DNA of 64,000 nt from JBBRNH01 sp038230415 (GCA_038230415.1 JBBRNH010000001.1:1-64000); one strand, 5' to 3'. Positions 52,377 to 61,871 are shown, counted from the stretch's first letter. The notes: generated from the letters alone by a model not told the origin. Numbers and translations are program-made.

Positions 52377-53497
52377 CCCACTCTCAATGATTTCCTGAAT
52401 TGCAGGAGTCCGAATAACCCTAATCCTACCAAACAGCCCAATAGACTTATTCCCCCGATAATAACAGCCCGCTTCGGGCCACTTTTTTTCAACGGCACCT
52501 TGGCCGGTTCAAGAACTTGAAAAACAGGCGCATCTTCGGCCACTTTAATCTTTGCCTGCTCCAACTGCTTCGACAGATCGGTATATAGACTCTGGGCCAA
52601 CAAAAAATCGGCTTGAAGACGCTGCTCTTCCAATTTTGCTGTGTTTAAATACAGCCCCTTATTTCTGTCGCGGTAGTTCGACAATATCCGTTCTGACCCT
52701 TCGTACCGCCGTTTTGCCTGATTCACCTGCTGTTGAAGGAACTGTACCTGACGGGAGGCTTTGCCCGTTCGGTAATTAATCACGTAGTTTCTCAGGTAAT
52801 GCAATGACGTGGTGGCTGCCGTAGCCGCTACAATTGGGTCGGGCATGGTTGCACTAACAGTGATTATGCCCGTCTTTTTGTCGAATGTAGCCGACACTTG
52901 CTTCTGTATCTGCTTTGCCTGATCTTCCTGTTGCTTGGTAAGTTGCAGCGTCTCGCCCGTCTTATCAGGCGCAATCCGTCGTACAGACTTGGGCGATTCG
53001 TCGTTCATAAAACTGAAGAGATTGAACGTAAAGCCGCTTTTCTCACGCCTGTTGAGATAGTCAGACAGCGAAATTCTGGTTCCAAACTCTTCCGAAGGCG
53101 TTTTCTGGTTAAGTAAAAATAATGCAAACGGAAGGCTTTGCAAAACGTTAGGGTACAGGTCAGGCCGGATTGCTTCGGTTGAACTGCTGATATTGTCTAA
53201 GTTAATCCCGGCAAGGCCAGCTAATGAACTAAGATTCCCTAAGCCGCCAGCACCTTTTGTTTGAATCTCTGGAAGCACCGTCACCTGCGATGTATATTCA
53301 TCAGGTAAGGATAATGCATACGCCACTCCTATTACTAAGCCCATCACAATTCCAATCAATACGGCAAAGCGGCTTCGTTTCAGAAACGACACAACGTCAC
53401 TCAACCGAATTTCGATGATGTCGTCGTCCGATTCGTGGGTTGGGCGGTTTTCAGCGATAGCCATACCTGTCGGTGTTGTTGGTTGCCCGTTCATCAT
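52373..53497 (-). CDS. Wzz-like chain-length determinant
   Basis: A 374-residue inner-membrane protein: a short N-terminal cytoplasmic region, one helix (residues about 38-60), a periplasmic coiled-coil region (about 195-330) and a second helix near 345-365. The proline-rich segment before the last helix (VPLKKSGPKRA) fits the Wzz/GNVR family that controls polysaccharide length. No tyrosine-kinase domain is attached. It overlaps the wza-like gene's stop by 4 bases. Confidence 0.85.
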   Translation of the reverse strand: MMNGQPTTPTGMAIAENRPTHESDDDIIEIRLSDVVSFLKRSRFAVLIGIVMGLVIGVAYALSLPDEYTSQVTVLPEIQTKGAGGLGNLSSLAGLAGINLDNISSSTEAIRPDLYPNVLQSLPFALFLLNQKTPSEEFGTRISLSDYLNRREKSGFTFNLFSFMNDESPKSVRRIAPDKTGETLQLTKQQEDQAKQIQKQVSATFDKKTGIITVSATMPDPIVAATAATTSLHYLRNYVINYRTGKASRQVQFLQQQVNQAKRRYEGSERILSNYRDRNKGLYLNTAKLEEQRLQADFLLAQSLYTDLSKQLEQAKIKVAEDAPVFQVLEPAKVPLKKSGPKRAVIIGGISLLGCLVGLGLFGLLQFRKSLRVG

Positions 53498-55893
53498 AGC
53501 AATCGGATAACGGTAAGCACCGTTGCGGCTAACGTGGCAATCACTGATAAAATGCCAATTCGTTCGGCGGGCGACAGGCCTTGTTTGTCCATCGGGCGGA
53601 ACGGGACAATAATTACGGAGCCGGGCTGCACTTTCGGGTGAAAATTGGCGTACAGAACGCGCCGGGTGCGGTCTTTCTGCCCGTTCGGGTAGGTGATGTA
53701 TGCTTTGCTGCGTCGGGCGTTTTCGGTGAAGCCGCCCGCCTGATCTATGTAATCGTCGAAGGTGAATCCCGCTTCAAAACTGATGGCCGTTGGGTTCAAA
53801 ACGGCCCCCCGAATCTCTACCGTTTCGGCGCGTTTCGGAATCAGCAGGGAGTCGCTTTGCTCTAAGCGCAGGTTGCCCTCGGTGTTTGGTTTTTCGATGA
53901 TGAGTCTCAGGTCGGTGGCAACCAAACTGCCCTGCCGGTGAAACTGTGCGCCGGGCAGATAGGCATCGGTTTTCAGGCCGCCCGCCCGCCGAATCAGGTC
54001 GCTGATACGCTCGGTGCGGTTGGCAATGGCATAAAAACCGGGTTGCAACACTTCTCCTCCCACAAAGACCCGCTGTTGTGATTCATAATACGGGGCCGAA
54101 TACACCGATACAATATCGAACGGTTGCAACACAAAGCTATCGGTGCCGTTCACAAGCAAGTTACGGTCGAGGGGGACTTTGAACAGTTTTACCGAGGTTT
54201 GCCCGGCCACGCCAATGCTGTCGGCAACCACGCGCCGGGCCACTTCAAGCGTAGTAGCCGATGCTCCTTCGCGGAAACCGCCCGCCTGCACCACCAAATC
54301 AGCCACGCTCATATTGTTGACGAACGCAAACGCACCCGGCTTGTTTATGGCTCCCTCGATGCTGACGGTGAAGCTTTCGCGGAGGTCACGGATAGACTGG
54401 ATCACGACGCTATCCTGCCGAAGCAACGGAATGTCGGTTAGTTCGCCCCGGAGGAGTTTGCCAAGATCAAAGGAAATGTTTTCCATGTCCATGTCGGGCC
54501 GCTCGCGGATGACGTTCGCCCGATTCATAAACGCATCTTTCCGTAATCCGTCGGCCCGTTGGATAAGTTCTTTCACCGTAGTCAGGCCCGGCTCCAGCGC
54601 GTACTCGCCGGGGCGCATGATGGAGCCGGTAATATGCACCCGGTTTTCGAAGCGTTCCAGAATCTTACCAACGGTGTATCGGTCACCCCGTTGAGGAGCA
54701 AACGTAGTCATACCGTCGGTGGTGATGGTGAAGATTTTGCGTTCACGGGCCGTGTTCCGGCGGAGGGTAATACCGGCGGTGTAGGCTTCATCGGTGAAAC
54801 CACCGGCAAAACCCAATACCGTTTTCAGCGTTTCACCAGGCAGGACTTCGTAGATGGCGGGTCGGCGGACTTCTCCGGCAAATTCAACGCGGGTTTCGTA
54901 GTCGGCCACGCGGATAACGTCCTGATCCTGAAGACGAATGTTATCTTTTTGGTCGGCGCGGAGCAGAAAGTCGTAGAGGTCAATGGTTCTGACGACCCGA
55001 TTACCCCGAATGATGCTGATGCGCCGGAAGGAGCCGGTTTCTGGGTTGGGGCCGCCCGCCAGATACAGCGCGTTGAAGGCCGAACCGAGCGATGAGATAC
55101 TGTATGTGCCGGGCTTTACGACTTCGCCGAGGAGCGTGACGCGGATGGTGCGAATCTGACCCAGCGATACCGTTGCCGAGGTGCCGCTACCGGCCCGGCC
55201 TAAACCAGAATACGCCTGCTGCAACCGGCTGATGATGCGTTTTTCGGCCTGTTCGATGGTTAATCCGGCCACAAAAATCGGGGCGAGGTTCAGGACTTTT
55301 ACCGTGCCTTCGGGATTGACGCGCAGTTTGTAATTCTCGGAAGAAGCCCCGAAGATGTCCACTATAATCTCATCGTCAGGCCCAACGGTGTAGCCGCGTG
55401 GGGTAGCAATGCGAAGGTTTGGCTCGAACGAAAGCGACGCGTTTTGGAACAGAGACGCGCCAAAAACAACGGGTCGGCGGATGGTGTCGGCTCTCAACAG
55501 CGGGAGCGAATCGGTATATATGTTTCGGCGCGACAGATTGCCCGGCAACGACCGGATGACTCCGTTGGAATCGCTGCTCATGCCCGACCCCGTTGCCGAC
55601 CGACCGCTTTTGGTGCGGATTTGGGCAATGCGTCGGCGCATTTTAGAAACATCATCGAGGGTGTATCCCTGCGACATGGCGGCCTGTTCAATCTGCATTT
55701 CGTTCAATCCGCTCGACTGCGCCCGCCGGTAAAATTCCTCTACCTGATCGTCGGACAGTTGGTCAACGCGGGAGGGTTGTCGTTGGGCTAAAGCCGTTGT
55801 ATCGCACAAAAAAGCGGCACAAACGACCATAAACCAGCATCCAAAGCGGAGAAACTGAGCGACAGGCGGTATTTTGTTGCGTACTAAAATCAT
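53494..55893 (-). CDS. Wza-like SLBB polysaccharide export protein
   Basis: A 799-residue outer-membrane or periplasmic export protein. The signal peptide is near residues 15-37 (ending ALAQ). A Poly_export domain follows (GYTVGPDDEIIVDIFG near 160) and then about six SLBB domains (blocks such as VTLLGEVVKPGTYSI and VHITGSIMRPGEYAL). It is longer than E. coli Wza (379 residues), as in other Bacteroidota. A C-terminal hydrophobic helix (last 20 residues) is present. It is the first gene of the polysaccharide operon. The ATG at 55893 is preferred to one 12 codons upstream. Confidence 0.87.
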   Translation of the reverse strand: MILVRNKIPPVAQFLRFGCWFMVVCAAFLCDTTALAQRQPSRVDQLSDDQVEEFYRRAQSSGLNEMQIEQAAMSQGYTLDDVSKMRRRIAQIRTKSGRSATGSGMSSDSNGVIRSLPGNLSRRNIYTDSLPLLRADTIRRPVVFGASLFQNASLSFEPNLRIATPRGYTVGPDDEIIVDIFGASSENYKLRVNPEGTVKVLNLAPIFVAGLTIEQAEKRIISRLQQAYSGLGRAGSGTSATVSLGQIRTIRVTLLGEVVKPGTYSISSLGSAFNALYLAGGPNPETGSFRRISIIRGNRVVRTIDLYDFLLRADQKDNIRLQDQDVIRVADYETRVEFAGEVRRPAIYEVLPGETLKTVLGFAGGFTDEAYTAGITLRRNTARERKIFTITTDGMTTFAPQRGDRYTVGKILERFENRVHITGSIMRPGEYALEPGLTTVKELIQRADGLRKDAFMNRANVIRERPDMDMENISFDLGKLLRGELTDIPLLRQDSVVIQSIRDLRESFTVSIEGAINKPGAFAFVNNMSVADLVVQAGGFREGASATTLEVARRVVADSIGVAGQTSVKLFKVPLDRNLLVNGTDSFVLQPFDIVSVYSAPYYESQQRVFVGGEVLQPGFYAIANRTERISDLIRRAGGLKTDAYLPGAQFHRQGSLVATDLRLIIEKPNTEGNLRLEQSDSLLIPKRAETVEIRGAVLNPTAISFEAGFTFDDYIDQAGGFTENARRSKAYITYPNGQKDRTRRVLYANFHPKVQPGSVIIVPFRPMDKQGLSPAERIGILSVIATLAATVLTVIRLL

Positions 55894-55926
55894 GCAGATT
55901 TGTCGTTTGGTTTCCAGACGACGGGG

Positions 55927-55934
55927 CAAAAATA
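55927..55934 (-). promoter_or_regulatory. Putative polysaccharide-operon -7 box
   Basis: TATTTTTG on the minus strand, 33 bases before the wza-like ATG. No -33 TTG at the usual distance is seen, so the site is tentative. Confidence 0.4.
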
Positions 55935-56114
55935 ACGGAATATTACAAAATACACCACATTGACCTAAATACGGTTTGTGCTATCGGGTGGGGTTGAAGA
56001 GTCTGAGGACTCCCTGCCGGTCAAGACTGAGGTCTCGACCGCACCCGAACGTCAATACCCGCACTGCAACGGAAACCCAACCGCCAACGTTTTCGGAGTA
56101 CGGCTGCAAAAGAC

Positions 56115-56122
56115 TAATTTTG
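56115..56122 (+). promoter_or_regulatory. Putative secA -7 box
   Basis: TAATTTTG fits TAnnTTTG. Transcription would start near 56129, with a leader of about 90 bases containing an 11-bp hairpin. The -33 region is weak. Confidence 0.5.
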
Positions 56123-56140
56123 TGAAAAATAGCGGTACAG

Positions 56141-56178
56141 AACCGTGATCGCCAGAAACAAAAACACCGATCACGGTT
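56141..56178. promoter_or_regulatory. 11-bp perfect hairpin in the secA leader
   Basis: AACCGTGATCG (56141-56151) pairs with CGATCACGGTT (56168-56178) around 16 bases, 39 bases before the secA ATG. There is no T-run, so it is not a terminator; it might be a leader structure affecting translation or a protein-binding palindrome. Confidence 0.6.
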
Positions 56179-56217
56179 TACCATCTCGATGGATAGCCGC
56201 GCTGATACTGACAGAAC

Positions 56218-59200
56218 ATGATTAACCTCATCACCAAGAGCATTACGCAATTCTTCGGCACCAAATCGCAGCGCGATGTGAAAGAACTGCTGCCTTACGT
56301 CGAAAAAATAAACGCCGAATTCGTCCGGTTGAAAAACCTCTCCAATGACGAACTGCGGCAGGCATCGGCCACGCTGCGGCAGCAGATTGCCGATGCGTTG
56401 CAGGACATTGACGATCAAATTGCTGACCTGCATCAGCAGGTTGTGGACAACCCGACGATGGACGTGGACGACAAAGAGCGCGTCTTTTTGCAGATTGACA
56501 AACTCGAAACCGACCGCAACAAAGAACTCGAAGCCATTTTGCTCGATGCCTTGCCGCAGGCGTTTGCTATTGTGAAAGAAACGGCCCGGCGGTTCAAAGA
56601 AAACGAGCAGTTGGTGGTTACGGCTACCGAACTCGATAAAGAGCTGGCCTTCAAGCGAAAACACATTCAAATCGAAGGTGATCAGGCGTTGTGGGCTACC
56701 GAATGGGATGCCGCCGGAACGCCCATCAGGTGGGACATGATGCACTACGACGTGCAGCTTATCGGGGGCGTGGTGTTGCATCAGGGCAAGATTGCCGAGA
56801 TGGCAACCGGCGAAGGAAAAACATTGGTCTCTACCTTGCCCGCCTTTCTGAACGCGCTTGGCGGGCGCGGGGTGCATATCGTGACCGTGAACGACTACCT
56901 CGCCAAGCGTGACTCCGAATGGAACGGGCCGTTGTTTGAATTTCATGGCCTGCGCGTTGATTGCATTGACAAGCATCAGCCCAACACCGAAGCCCGCAAA
57001 AATGCGTACCTCGCCGACATCACCTATGGCACCAACAACGAGTTTGGGTTCGATTACCTGCGCGACAACATGGCCCGCGAAACCGGCGAACTCGTGCAGC
57101 GCAAACACCACTACGCAATGGTGGATGAAGTGGACTCGGTTTTGGTGGACGATGCCCGTACTCCGTTGATTATCAGCGGCCCCGTGCCGCGTGGTGACGA
57201 GCAGGACTATGCTGAACTGAAGCCAAGAATCAGCCGCGTGGTGGAGGTGCAGAAAAAATTGGTGTATGATTTGCTGAATGAAGCCAAGAAAAAAATTGCG
57301 GCTGGCGACGATAAAGAAGGCGGTTTAGCCATGTTCAGGGCGCACCGGGGATTGCCCAAACACAAGCCGCTCATCAAGTTTTTGAGCGAGATGGGCAACA
57401 AAGCCCTGCTGCAAAAAACCGAGTCCATCTACCTCTCCGAGAATCAGAAGCTGATGCCGGAGGCCGATAAGCCCCTGTATTTTACCATTGATGAGCGCAA
57501 TAACAGCATTGATCTCACCGAAAAAGGCATTGACTTTATCACCGGCACTGGCGAAGACCCCACGTTTTTTATCCTGCCCGATTTATCCATTGATATCAAC
57601 GCCATTGACAAGGATGACGACCTAAGCGAGCAGGACAAAATCCTGCGTCGCGAAGCCCTGATTCGGGATTATTCGGTAAAAACGCAGCGGATCAATACCG
57701 TGAACCAACTCTTGAAAGCCTACACCCTGTTTGAACGCGACACCGAGTACGTGATTATGGACGGCAAGGTGAAAATTGTGGATGAGCAGACGGGCCGGAT
57801 TATGGAAGGTCGGCGGTGGTCAGATGGGCTGCACCAGGCCGTTGAAGCCAAAGAAAACGTGAAGGTCGAAGATGCCACCCAGACCTACGCGACGGTGACG
57901 CTCCAGAATTATTTCAGGATGTATCACAAACTCGCCGGGATGACGGGTACTGCCGAAACCGAAGCGTCTGAACTCTGGCAGATTTATAAACTCGACGTGG
58001 TGGTAATTCCGACCAACAAGGCCATCACGAGAAAAGACGAAGAAGACAAAGTGTATCGGTCGGTACGGGAGAAATACAACGCCGTTGTTGACGAGATCAA
58101 CGCGCTGGTTGAGCAGGGCCGCCCGGTGCTGGTGGGAACCACATCGGTCGAAAACTCGGAACTCCTGAGCCGGTTGCTGGCGATGCGGAAGATTCAGCAC
58201 CAGGTCTTGAACGCCAAATATCACCAGCGCGAAGCCGAAATTGTGGCTTCGGCGGGCTTTCCCGGCACCGTGACCATTGCTACCAACATGGCCGGGCGCG
58301 GCACCGATATTAAACTCACGGCTGAATCAAAAGGGTCGGGCGGGCTGGCAATCATCGGTACCGAACGGCACGAGTCGCGCCGGGTTGACCGGCAGTTGCG
58401 GGGCCGCGCCGGTCGGCAGGGCGATCCGGGAACGTCGCAGTTTTTTGTGTCGCTCGAAGATAGCCTAATGCGGTTGTTCGGCTCCGACCGGATTGCCAAA
58501 GTCATGGACCGGATGGGGCTGGAAGAAGGCGAAGTGATTCAGCACTCGATGATTACGAAATCTATCGAACGGGCGCAGAAGAAGGTCGAAGAAAACAACT
58601 TCGGCATCAGGAAACGGCTGTTGGAATACGACGACGTGATGAACTACCAGCGCGAAGCCATCTACAAACGTCGGCGCAACGCGCTCTTCGGCGACCGGCT
58701 TTCGCTCGACATTGCCAACATCATGTTTGATGTCTGCGAAGAGATCGTGGCAAACTCCGAGGGTAATTTCGACGAGGTAAAATTGCAAGTACTCACATCG
58801 ATTGGGGCCGAAACCACGCTGACCGCCGAGAGTTTCGCCAAACTGAAAAAGCCCGAACAGGTGCGGCATTTGTATAACGAGGCCGAAGCGCAATACCAGG
58901 CGAAAAACATGGCTATTGCCGAAAAAGCCACGCCTGTTCTGAAGCAGGTGCTGTCGCAACAGCCTCATATCGAGAACATTGTGGTGCCGTTTACCGACGG
59001 TTTGCACGAACTGACGGTGGTGAGCGACTTGCGCCAGGCCATCGAAACCAACGGGCGGCTGTTGGTAACGGAGATGGAAAAAGCGGTCTCGCTCTCGCTC
59101 ATTGACCAGGAATGGAAAGAACACCTCCGTGAGATGGACGACCTGAAACAGTCGGTGCAGAACGCCGTGTTTGAGCAGAAAGACCCATTGTTAGTGTATA

Positions 59201-59631
59201 AGTTTGAGTCTATCGAACTCTTCAAGCGGTTTTTGAGCAAGGTCAACTTCGACACGGTTAGTTTCCTGACCAAAGGCGACATCCCGGCGCAGGAAGAGCA
59301 GGAAATTCAGCCGGGCCACGATTGGCAGGCTCCGGTGCAGCGACGCGCCCCGAAAATGCCCGAACTGCATACCAACATGGAGGAGTTTGACGATGACCAC
59401 CTCGGCAGCGGCCCCGAAGAATATGCCCGGCGCATGGCAAATAACAATGCAGCCGGGGCGGGCGCTCCGCCGATGCAGTTGCCAAAACAGGCTCCGGTGA
59501 AGGTGGTGAAAATTGCCAACCGCAACGAGAAGGTCAGTGTGCGCTACAAAGACGGAACGGTGAAGAAAGACGTGAAATACAAAACCGTCGAAAGCGACCT
59601 CATGAGCGGTAGGGCTATGCTGATGGAATAA
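56218..59631 (+). CDS. secA: Preprotein translocase ATPase SecA
   Basis: SecA drives export of unfolded preproteins through SecYEG. The 1137-residue chain is long, as usual in Bacteroidota, and has Walker A MATGEGKT (near 196), DEVDSVLVDDARTPLI (near 304), the EGRRWSDGLHQAVEAKE region and the helicase motif TNMAGRGTDIKL (near 690), then QLRGRAGRQGDPG. The C-terminus ends without the cysteine zinc-binding motif found in E. coli SecA. It is divergent from the polysaccharide operon and followed by two hairpins, the second a strong terminator. Confidence 0.95.
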   Translation: MINLITKSITQFFGTKSQRDVKELLPYVEKINAEFVRLKNLSNDELRQASATLRQQIADALQDIDDQIADLHQQVVDNPTMDVDDKERVFLQIDKLETDRNKELEAILLDALPQAFAIVKETARRFKENEQLVVTATELDKELAFKRKHIQIEGDQALWATEWDAAGTPIRWDMMHYDVQLIGGVVLHQGKIAEMATGEGKTLVSTLPAFLNALGGRGVHIVTVNDYLAKRDSEWNGPLFEFHGLRVDCIDKHQPNTEARKNAYLADITYGTNNEFGFDYLRDNMARETGELVQRKHHYAMVDEVDSVLVDDARTPLIISGPVPRGDEQDYAELKPRISRVVEVQKKLVYDLLNEAKKKIAAGDDKEGGLAMFRAHRGLPKHKPLIKFLSEMGNKALLQKTESIYLSENQKLMPEADKPLYFTIDERNNSIDLTEKGIDFITGTGEDPTFFILPDLSIDINAIDKDDDLSEQDKILRREALIRDYSVKTQRINTVNQLLKAYTLFERDTEYVIMDGKVKIVDEQTGRIMEGRRWSDGLHQAVEAKENVKVEDATQTYATVTLQNYFRMYHKLAGMTGTAETEASELWQIYKLDVVVIPTNKAITRKDEEDKVYRSVREKYNAVVDEINALVEQGRPVLVGTTSVENSELLSRLLAMRKIQHQVLNAKYHQREAEIVASAGFPGTVTIATNMAGRGTDIKLTAESKGSGGLAIIGTERHESRRVDRQLRGRAGRQGDPGTSQFFVSLEDSLMRLFGSDRIAKVMDRMGLEEGEVIQHSMITKSIERAQKKVEENNFGIRKRLLEYDDVMNYQREAIYKRRRNALFGDRLSLDIANIMFDVCEEIVANSEGNFDEVKLQVLTSIGAETTLTAESFAKLKKPEQVRHLYNEAEAQYQAKNMAIAEKATPVLKQVLSQQPHIENIVVPFTDGLHELTVVSDLRQAIETNGRLLVTEMEKAVSLSLIDQEWKEHLREMDDLKQSVQNAVFEQKDPLLVYKFESIELFKRFLSKVNFDTVSFLTKGDIPAQEEQEIQPGHDWQAPVQRRAPKMPELHTNMEEFDDDHLGSGPEEYARRMANNNAAGAGAPPMQLPKQAPVKVVKIANRNEKVSVRYKDGTVKKDVKYKTVESDLMSGRAMLME

Positions 59632-59663
59632 GATTCTGACCATTGAATAAACCCCCACCCCAA

Positions 59664-59682
59664 CCCTCCCCGGTAGGGAGGG
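59664..59682. repeat. CCCTCCC/GGGAGGG hairpin
   Basis: A 7-bp stem with a 5-base loop in a C-rich run downstream of secA. It has the look of a dispersed C-rich palindrome. Confidence 0.5.
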
Positions 59683-59688
59683 CCTTTT

Positions 59689-59715
59689 AGGCGAACAAAA
59701 TGTTCGCCTTTTTTT
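59689..59715 (+). terminator. Intrinsic terminator of secA
   Basis: AGGCGAAC (59689-59696) pairs with GTTCGCCT (59702-59709) around a 5-base loop, followed by T residues to 59715. Confidence 0.85.
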
Positions 59716-59750
59716 GTACCTTGTCTCAACAAATCAGACGCAGGAAAACG

Positions 59751-60332
59751 ATGGTAGCGCAGGAGAAACAGTACATCACCGAAGCCGAATACCTGACGAT
59801 GGAGCGTGAAGCCCTCGACAAAAGCGAGTATCTTGACGGAGAAATTTACCCAATGGCCGGAGCATCCCACAAACACAACCGAGTTACGGAGAACCTTTCC
59901 GTTGAAATTGGCGGCTTTCTTAAACATAAAACCTGCCAGTCCTATTCACGAGATTTACGGATTTACATTCCGCGCAACTCACTCTATGCCTATCCTGACC
60001 TCATTATCACATGCGGAAAAGAATATTTCTTAGACGACGAGTTCGATACCTTACTGAACCCAACGGTGCTGGTTGAGGTACTGTCGAGAAGTACATCTAA
60101 ATATGATCTGGAAGGGAAATTTGAACTCTACCGGGAAATTGATTCGCTGACCGAGTACGTCACGGTTCATTCTCGCCGGATGAAAGCAACCGTCTGGCAG
60201 AAATCAAGCGAAGGCGTTTGGTCGCTTGCCAAGGAAACCGCCAACCCTACTGATTCGATTCATATTCAGACGATTGGCCTGACCCTGCCCTTAAGAGATA
60301 TATATGACCGGGTGATTTTTGATGAAAAATGA
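59751..60332 (+). CDS. Uma2-family protein
   Basis: A 193-residue Uma2 (DUF820) protein: EAEYLTMEREALDKSEYLDG near residue 11, PMAGASHKHN near 36, the PD-(D/E)XK core AYPDLIITCG (near 80) and VLVEVLSRST (near 105) followed by KFELYRE. The motif order matches the canonical cyanobacterial-type Uma2 and the paralogue at 62922-63509. A nuclease-like fold is known for the family; activity is not. The ATG at 59751 is preferred to an upstream in-frame start that would overlap the terminator. Confidence 0.87.
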   Translation: MVAQEKQYITEAEYLTMEREALDKSEYLDGEIYPMAGASHKHNRVTENLSVEIGGFLKHKTCQSYSRDLRIYIPRNSLYAYPDLIITCGKEYFLDDEFDTLLNPTVLVEVLSRSTSKYDLEGKFELYREIDSLTEYVTVHSRRMKATVWQKSSEGVWSLAKETANPTDSIHIQTIGLTLPLRDIYDRVIFDEK

Positions 60333-60352
60333 GCCGCCAACAAGACTAATAG

Positions 60353-60964
60353 TCATAAACTCGTAAATCCTTCATCGGCTAAATACTGCCCGATGTTGAA
60401 CGAAATCCCCGGTACAACCTCTACCGGGCTGTTCCAGTCGCGGTAGGTGGCTTCTGGCAAGGCCACATCAAAAACCAATACCTGCCGAACGTCGGTCAAG
60501 ACCCAAATAACTTTGGTTGCCCCAAACTCCATAAGTTTCTGTGTTTTGCCGAAAACGTAGGCGTGTTCGGTCTGGTTTTTCAGGTCCACTTTCACATCAA
60601 CTTCGATGGATACCAACGGTGGAATGTCCACGTATTTAGTCGTGATTTTGTCGTTTGTCAGCACCGACCGTTCGTAGAGCATCACATCGCAGGACAGGTT
60701 TTCATTTCTGCCGATGTGCAGACCGGGTTCATTGGTGAGCGTTCGAAAGAGTTTATGATTCATCTGGCTGTAAATTATTGCGTTCAGATAACTGACTATA
60801 AACGACTGTAAACCACTGACTCCCATAATTTCGGACGGTTGTTTTGTGTTTTTCAGGACATCGCTGTACCCTTTTCGGTAGTAGGTTCTGCCGCCCCAGC
60901 GTTCATAAATAAGTTCTGGGTAGGTGCGCCGGGGTTTTGTAACGGGTTGAGCCAGGGTTTCCAT
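60353..60964 (-). CDS. Uma2-family protein
   Basis: A 203-residue Uma2 protein of the subgroup also seen at 35901-36518: RWGGRTYYRKGY near residue 23, MGVSGLQSFIVSYL near 46, the core SCDVMLYE (near 87) and SIEVDVKVDL (near 118), then FGATKVIWVLTD. The gene converges on the Uma2 gene at 59751 (20 bases apart) and follows the aquaglyceroporin gene by 30 bases. A -7 box TATCTTTG lies 17 bases upstream. No function is assigned beyond the family fold. Confidence 0.83.
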   Translation of the reverse strand: METLAQPVTKPRRTYPELIYERWGGRTYYRKGYSDVLKNTKQPSEIMGVSGLQSFIVSYLNAIIYSQMNHKLFRTLTNEPGLHIGRNENLSCDVMLYERSVLTNDKITTKYVDIPPLVSIEVDVKVDLKNQTEHAYVFGKTQKLMEFGATKVIWVLTDVRQVLVFDVALPEATYRDWNSPVEVVPGISFNIGQYLADEGFTSL

Positions 60965-60981
60965 AGTCAGTTGGTTTTTAC

Positions 60982-60989
60982 CAAAGATA
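60982..60989 (-). promoter_or_regulatory. -7 box of the Uma2 gene at 60964
   Basis: TATCTTTG on the minus strand lies 17 bases before the ATG, in the 30-base gap after the aquaporin gene. A -33 TTTG occurs at 61003-61006 but is nearer than usual (13 bases). Confidence 0.45.
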
Positions 60990-60994
60990 GCGAA

Positions 60995-61720
60995 TCACAA
61001 CACAAACGTCCGAATCAGCAAGCCGCCGATGGCCGCGCCAATCAACGGCCCGACCACTGGAATCCAGGCGTAAGCCCAATCGGATGAGCCTTTGCCGGGA
61101 ATGGGCAGCAGCGCATGAACAATGCGCGGGCTGAGGTCGCGGGCAGGGTTGATGCAATAGCCGGTGGTGCCGCCCAGCGACAACCCGATGCTCCAGACCA
61201 GCATACCAACCAAATACGGCCCGACACCGATTGCCAGCATACCTAAGGCTTTTGACGATATACCGGCCAGACCCAAAATCAAAACCAGCGTACCAATGGC
61301 TTCGCTCGTGAGGTTGTCGGCGGTGTGGCGGATGGCCGGGCCGGTGGCAAACACGGCGAGTTTGTCGAACGGGTCTTCGGTAACGGCTAAATGCTGGCGA
61401 TACAGCAGCCAAACCAACACCGCGCCCAGAAACGCGCCCAGCAGTTGCGCCGATATGTAGGGTATGATGTTGGCCCAATTGTCGGTGGCAATGGCGAAGG
61501 CGAGTGTTACGGCGGGGTTTAAGTGGGCATCGGCACTGCCAAAGGCTTTTGCCACAAACACGCCAATCATCACGGCAAAACCCCAACCCGCCGTAATCAC
61601 GATCCAGCCCGCGCCGTTGCCTTTGGTTTGTTTGAGAACGACGTTGGCAACCACGCCATCGCCCAAGAGTAGCAGCACCATCGTGCCAATGAGTTCGCCA
61701 AGAAAAGGAGATGTTTGCAT
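60995..61720 (-). CDS. Aquaglyceroporin (MIP family)
   Basis: A 241-residue channel with six membrane helices and two half-helices. The first NPA is in HLNPAVTLA (near 66), the second in INPARDLSPR (near 186). Asp after NPAR is the mark of glycerol facilitators (GlpF) rather than AqpZ, so it probably passes glycerol and other small polyols. It lies upstream of a Uma2 gene on the same strand and is divergent from the MDR gene across a long inverted repeat. No glycerol kinase gene is near. Confidence 0.9.
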   Translation of the reverse strand: MQTSPFLGELIGTMVLLLLGDGVVANVVLKQTKGNGAGWIVITAGWGFAVMIGVFVAKAFGSADAHLNPAVTLAFAIATDNWANIIPYISAQLLGAFLGAVLVWLLYRQHLAVTEDPFDKLAVFATGPAIRHTADNLTSEAIGTLVLILGLAGISSKALGMLAIGVGPYLVGMLVWSIGLSLGGTTGYCINPARDLSPRIVHALLPIPGKGSSDWAYAWIPVVGPLIGAAIGGLLIRTFVL

Positions 61721-61737
61721 TTGGAAGGGAGTCTTTT

Positions 61738-61834
61738 AACGCAGAGACGCAAAGATTTACGCAGAGTTCACAGAGGAGTCCCTTGATTTTTAAAAACTCT
61801 GCGAACTCTGCGTAAATCTTTGCGTCTCTGCGTT
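61738..61834. repeat. 32-bp perfect inverted repeat between aquaporin and MDR genes
   Basis: Arms 61738-61769 and 61803-61834 are exact reverse complements over 32 bases (start AACGCAGAGACGCAAAG), with 33 bases between. The spacer is the upstream region of both divergent genes. The arm motif recurs in imperfect single copy at 32781-32817. Confidence 0.9.
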
Positions 61835-61871
61835 GAGATCAGTTTAGGAATAATTTTTGCGAATTAAGCCA

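Larger units (their letters stand above)
55894..56217. other. Divergent spacer between wza-like gene and secA
   Basis: 324 bases without a gene. It holds a -7 box for the polysaccharide operon (55927-55934), a -7 box for secA (56115-56122) and the secA leader hairpin (56141-56178). No further structure was recognised in 55981-56110. Confidence 0.7.

Noticed and set aside
55981..57111. Long open frame (376 codons) on the minus strand over the start of secA
   Set aside because: It lies opposite secA, which has full SecA motifs; the translated product is low-complexity and matches no family.
61739..61834. Long inverted repeat as an intrinsic terminator
   Set aside because: It lies at divergent gene starts and the arms lack a T-run, so termination is not a sensible role.
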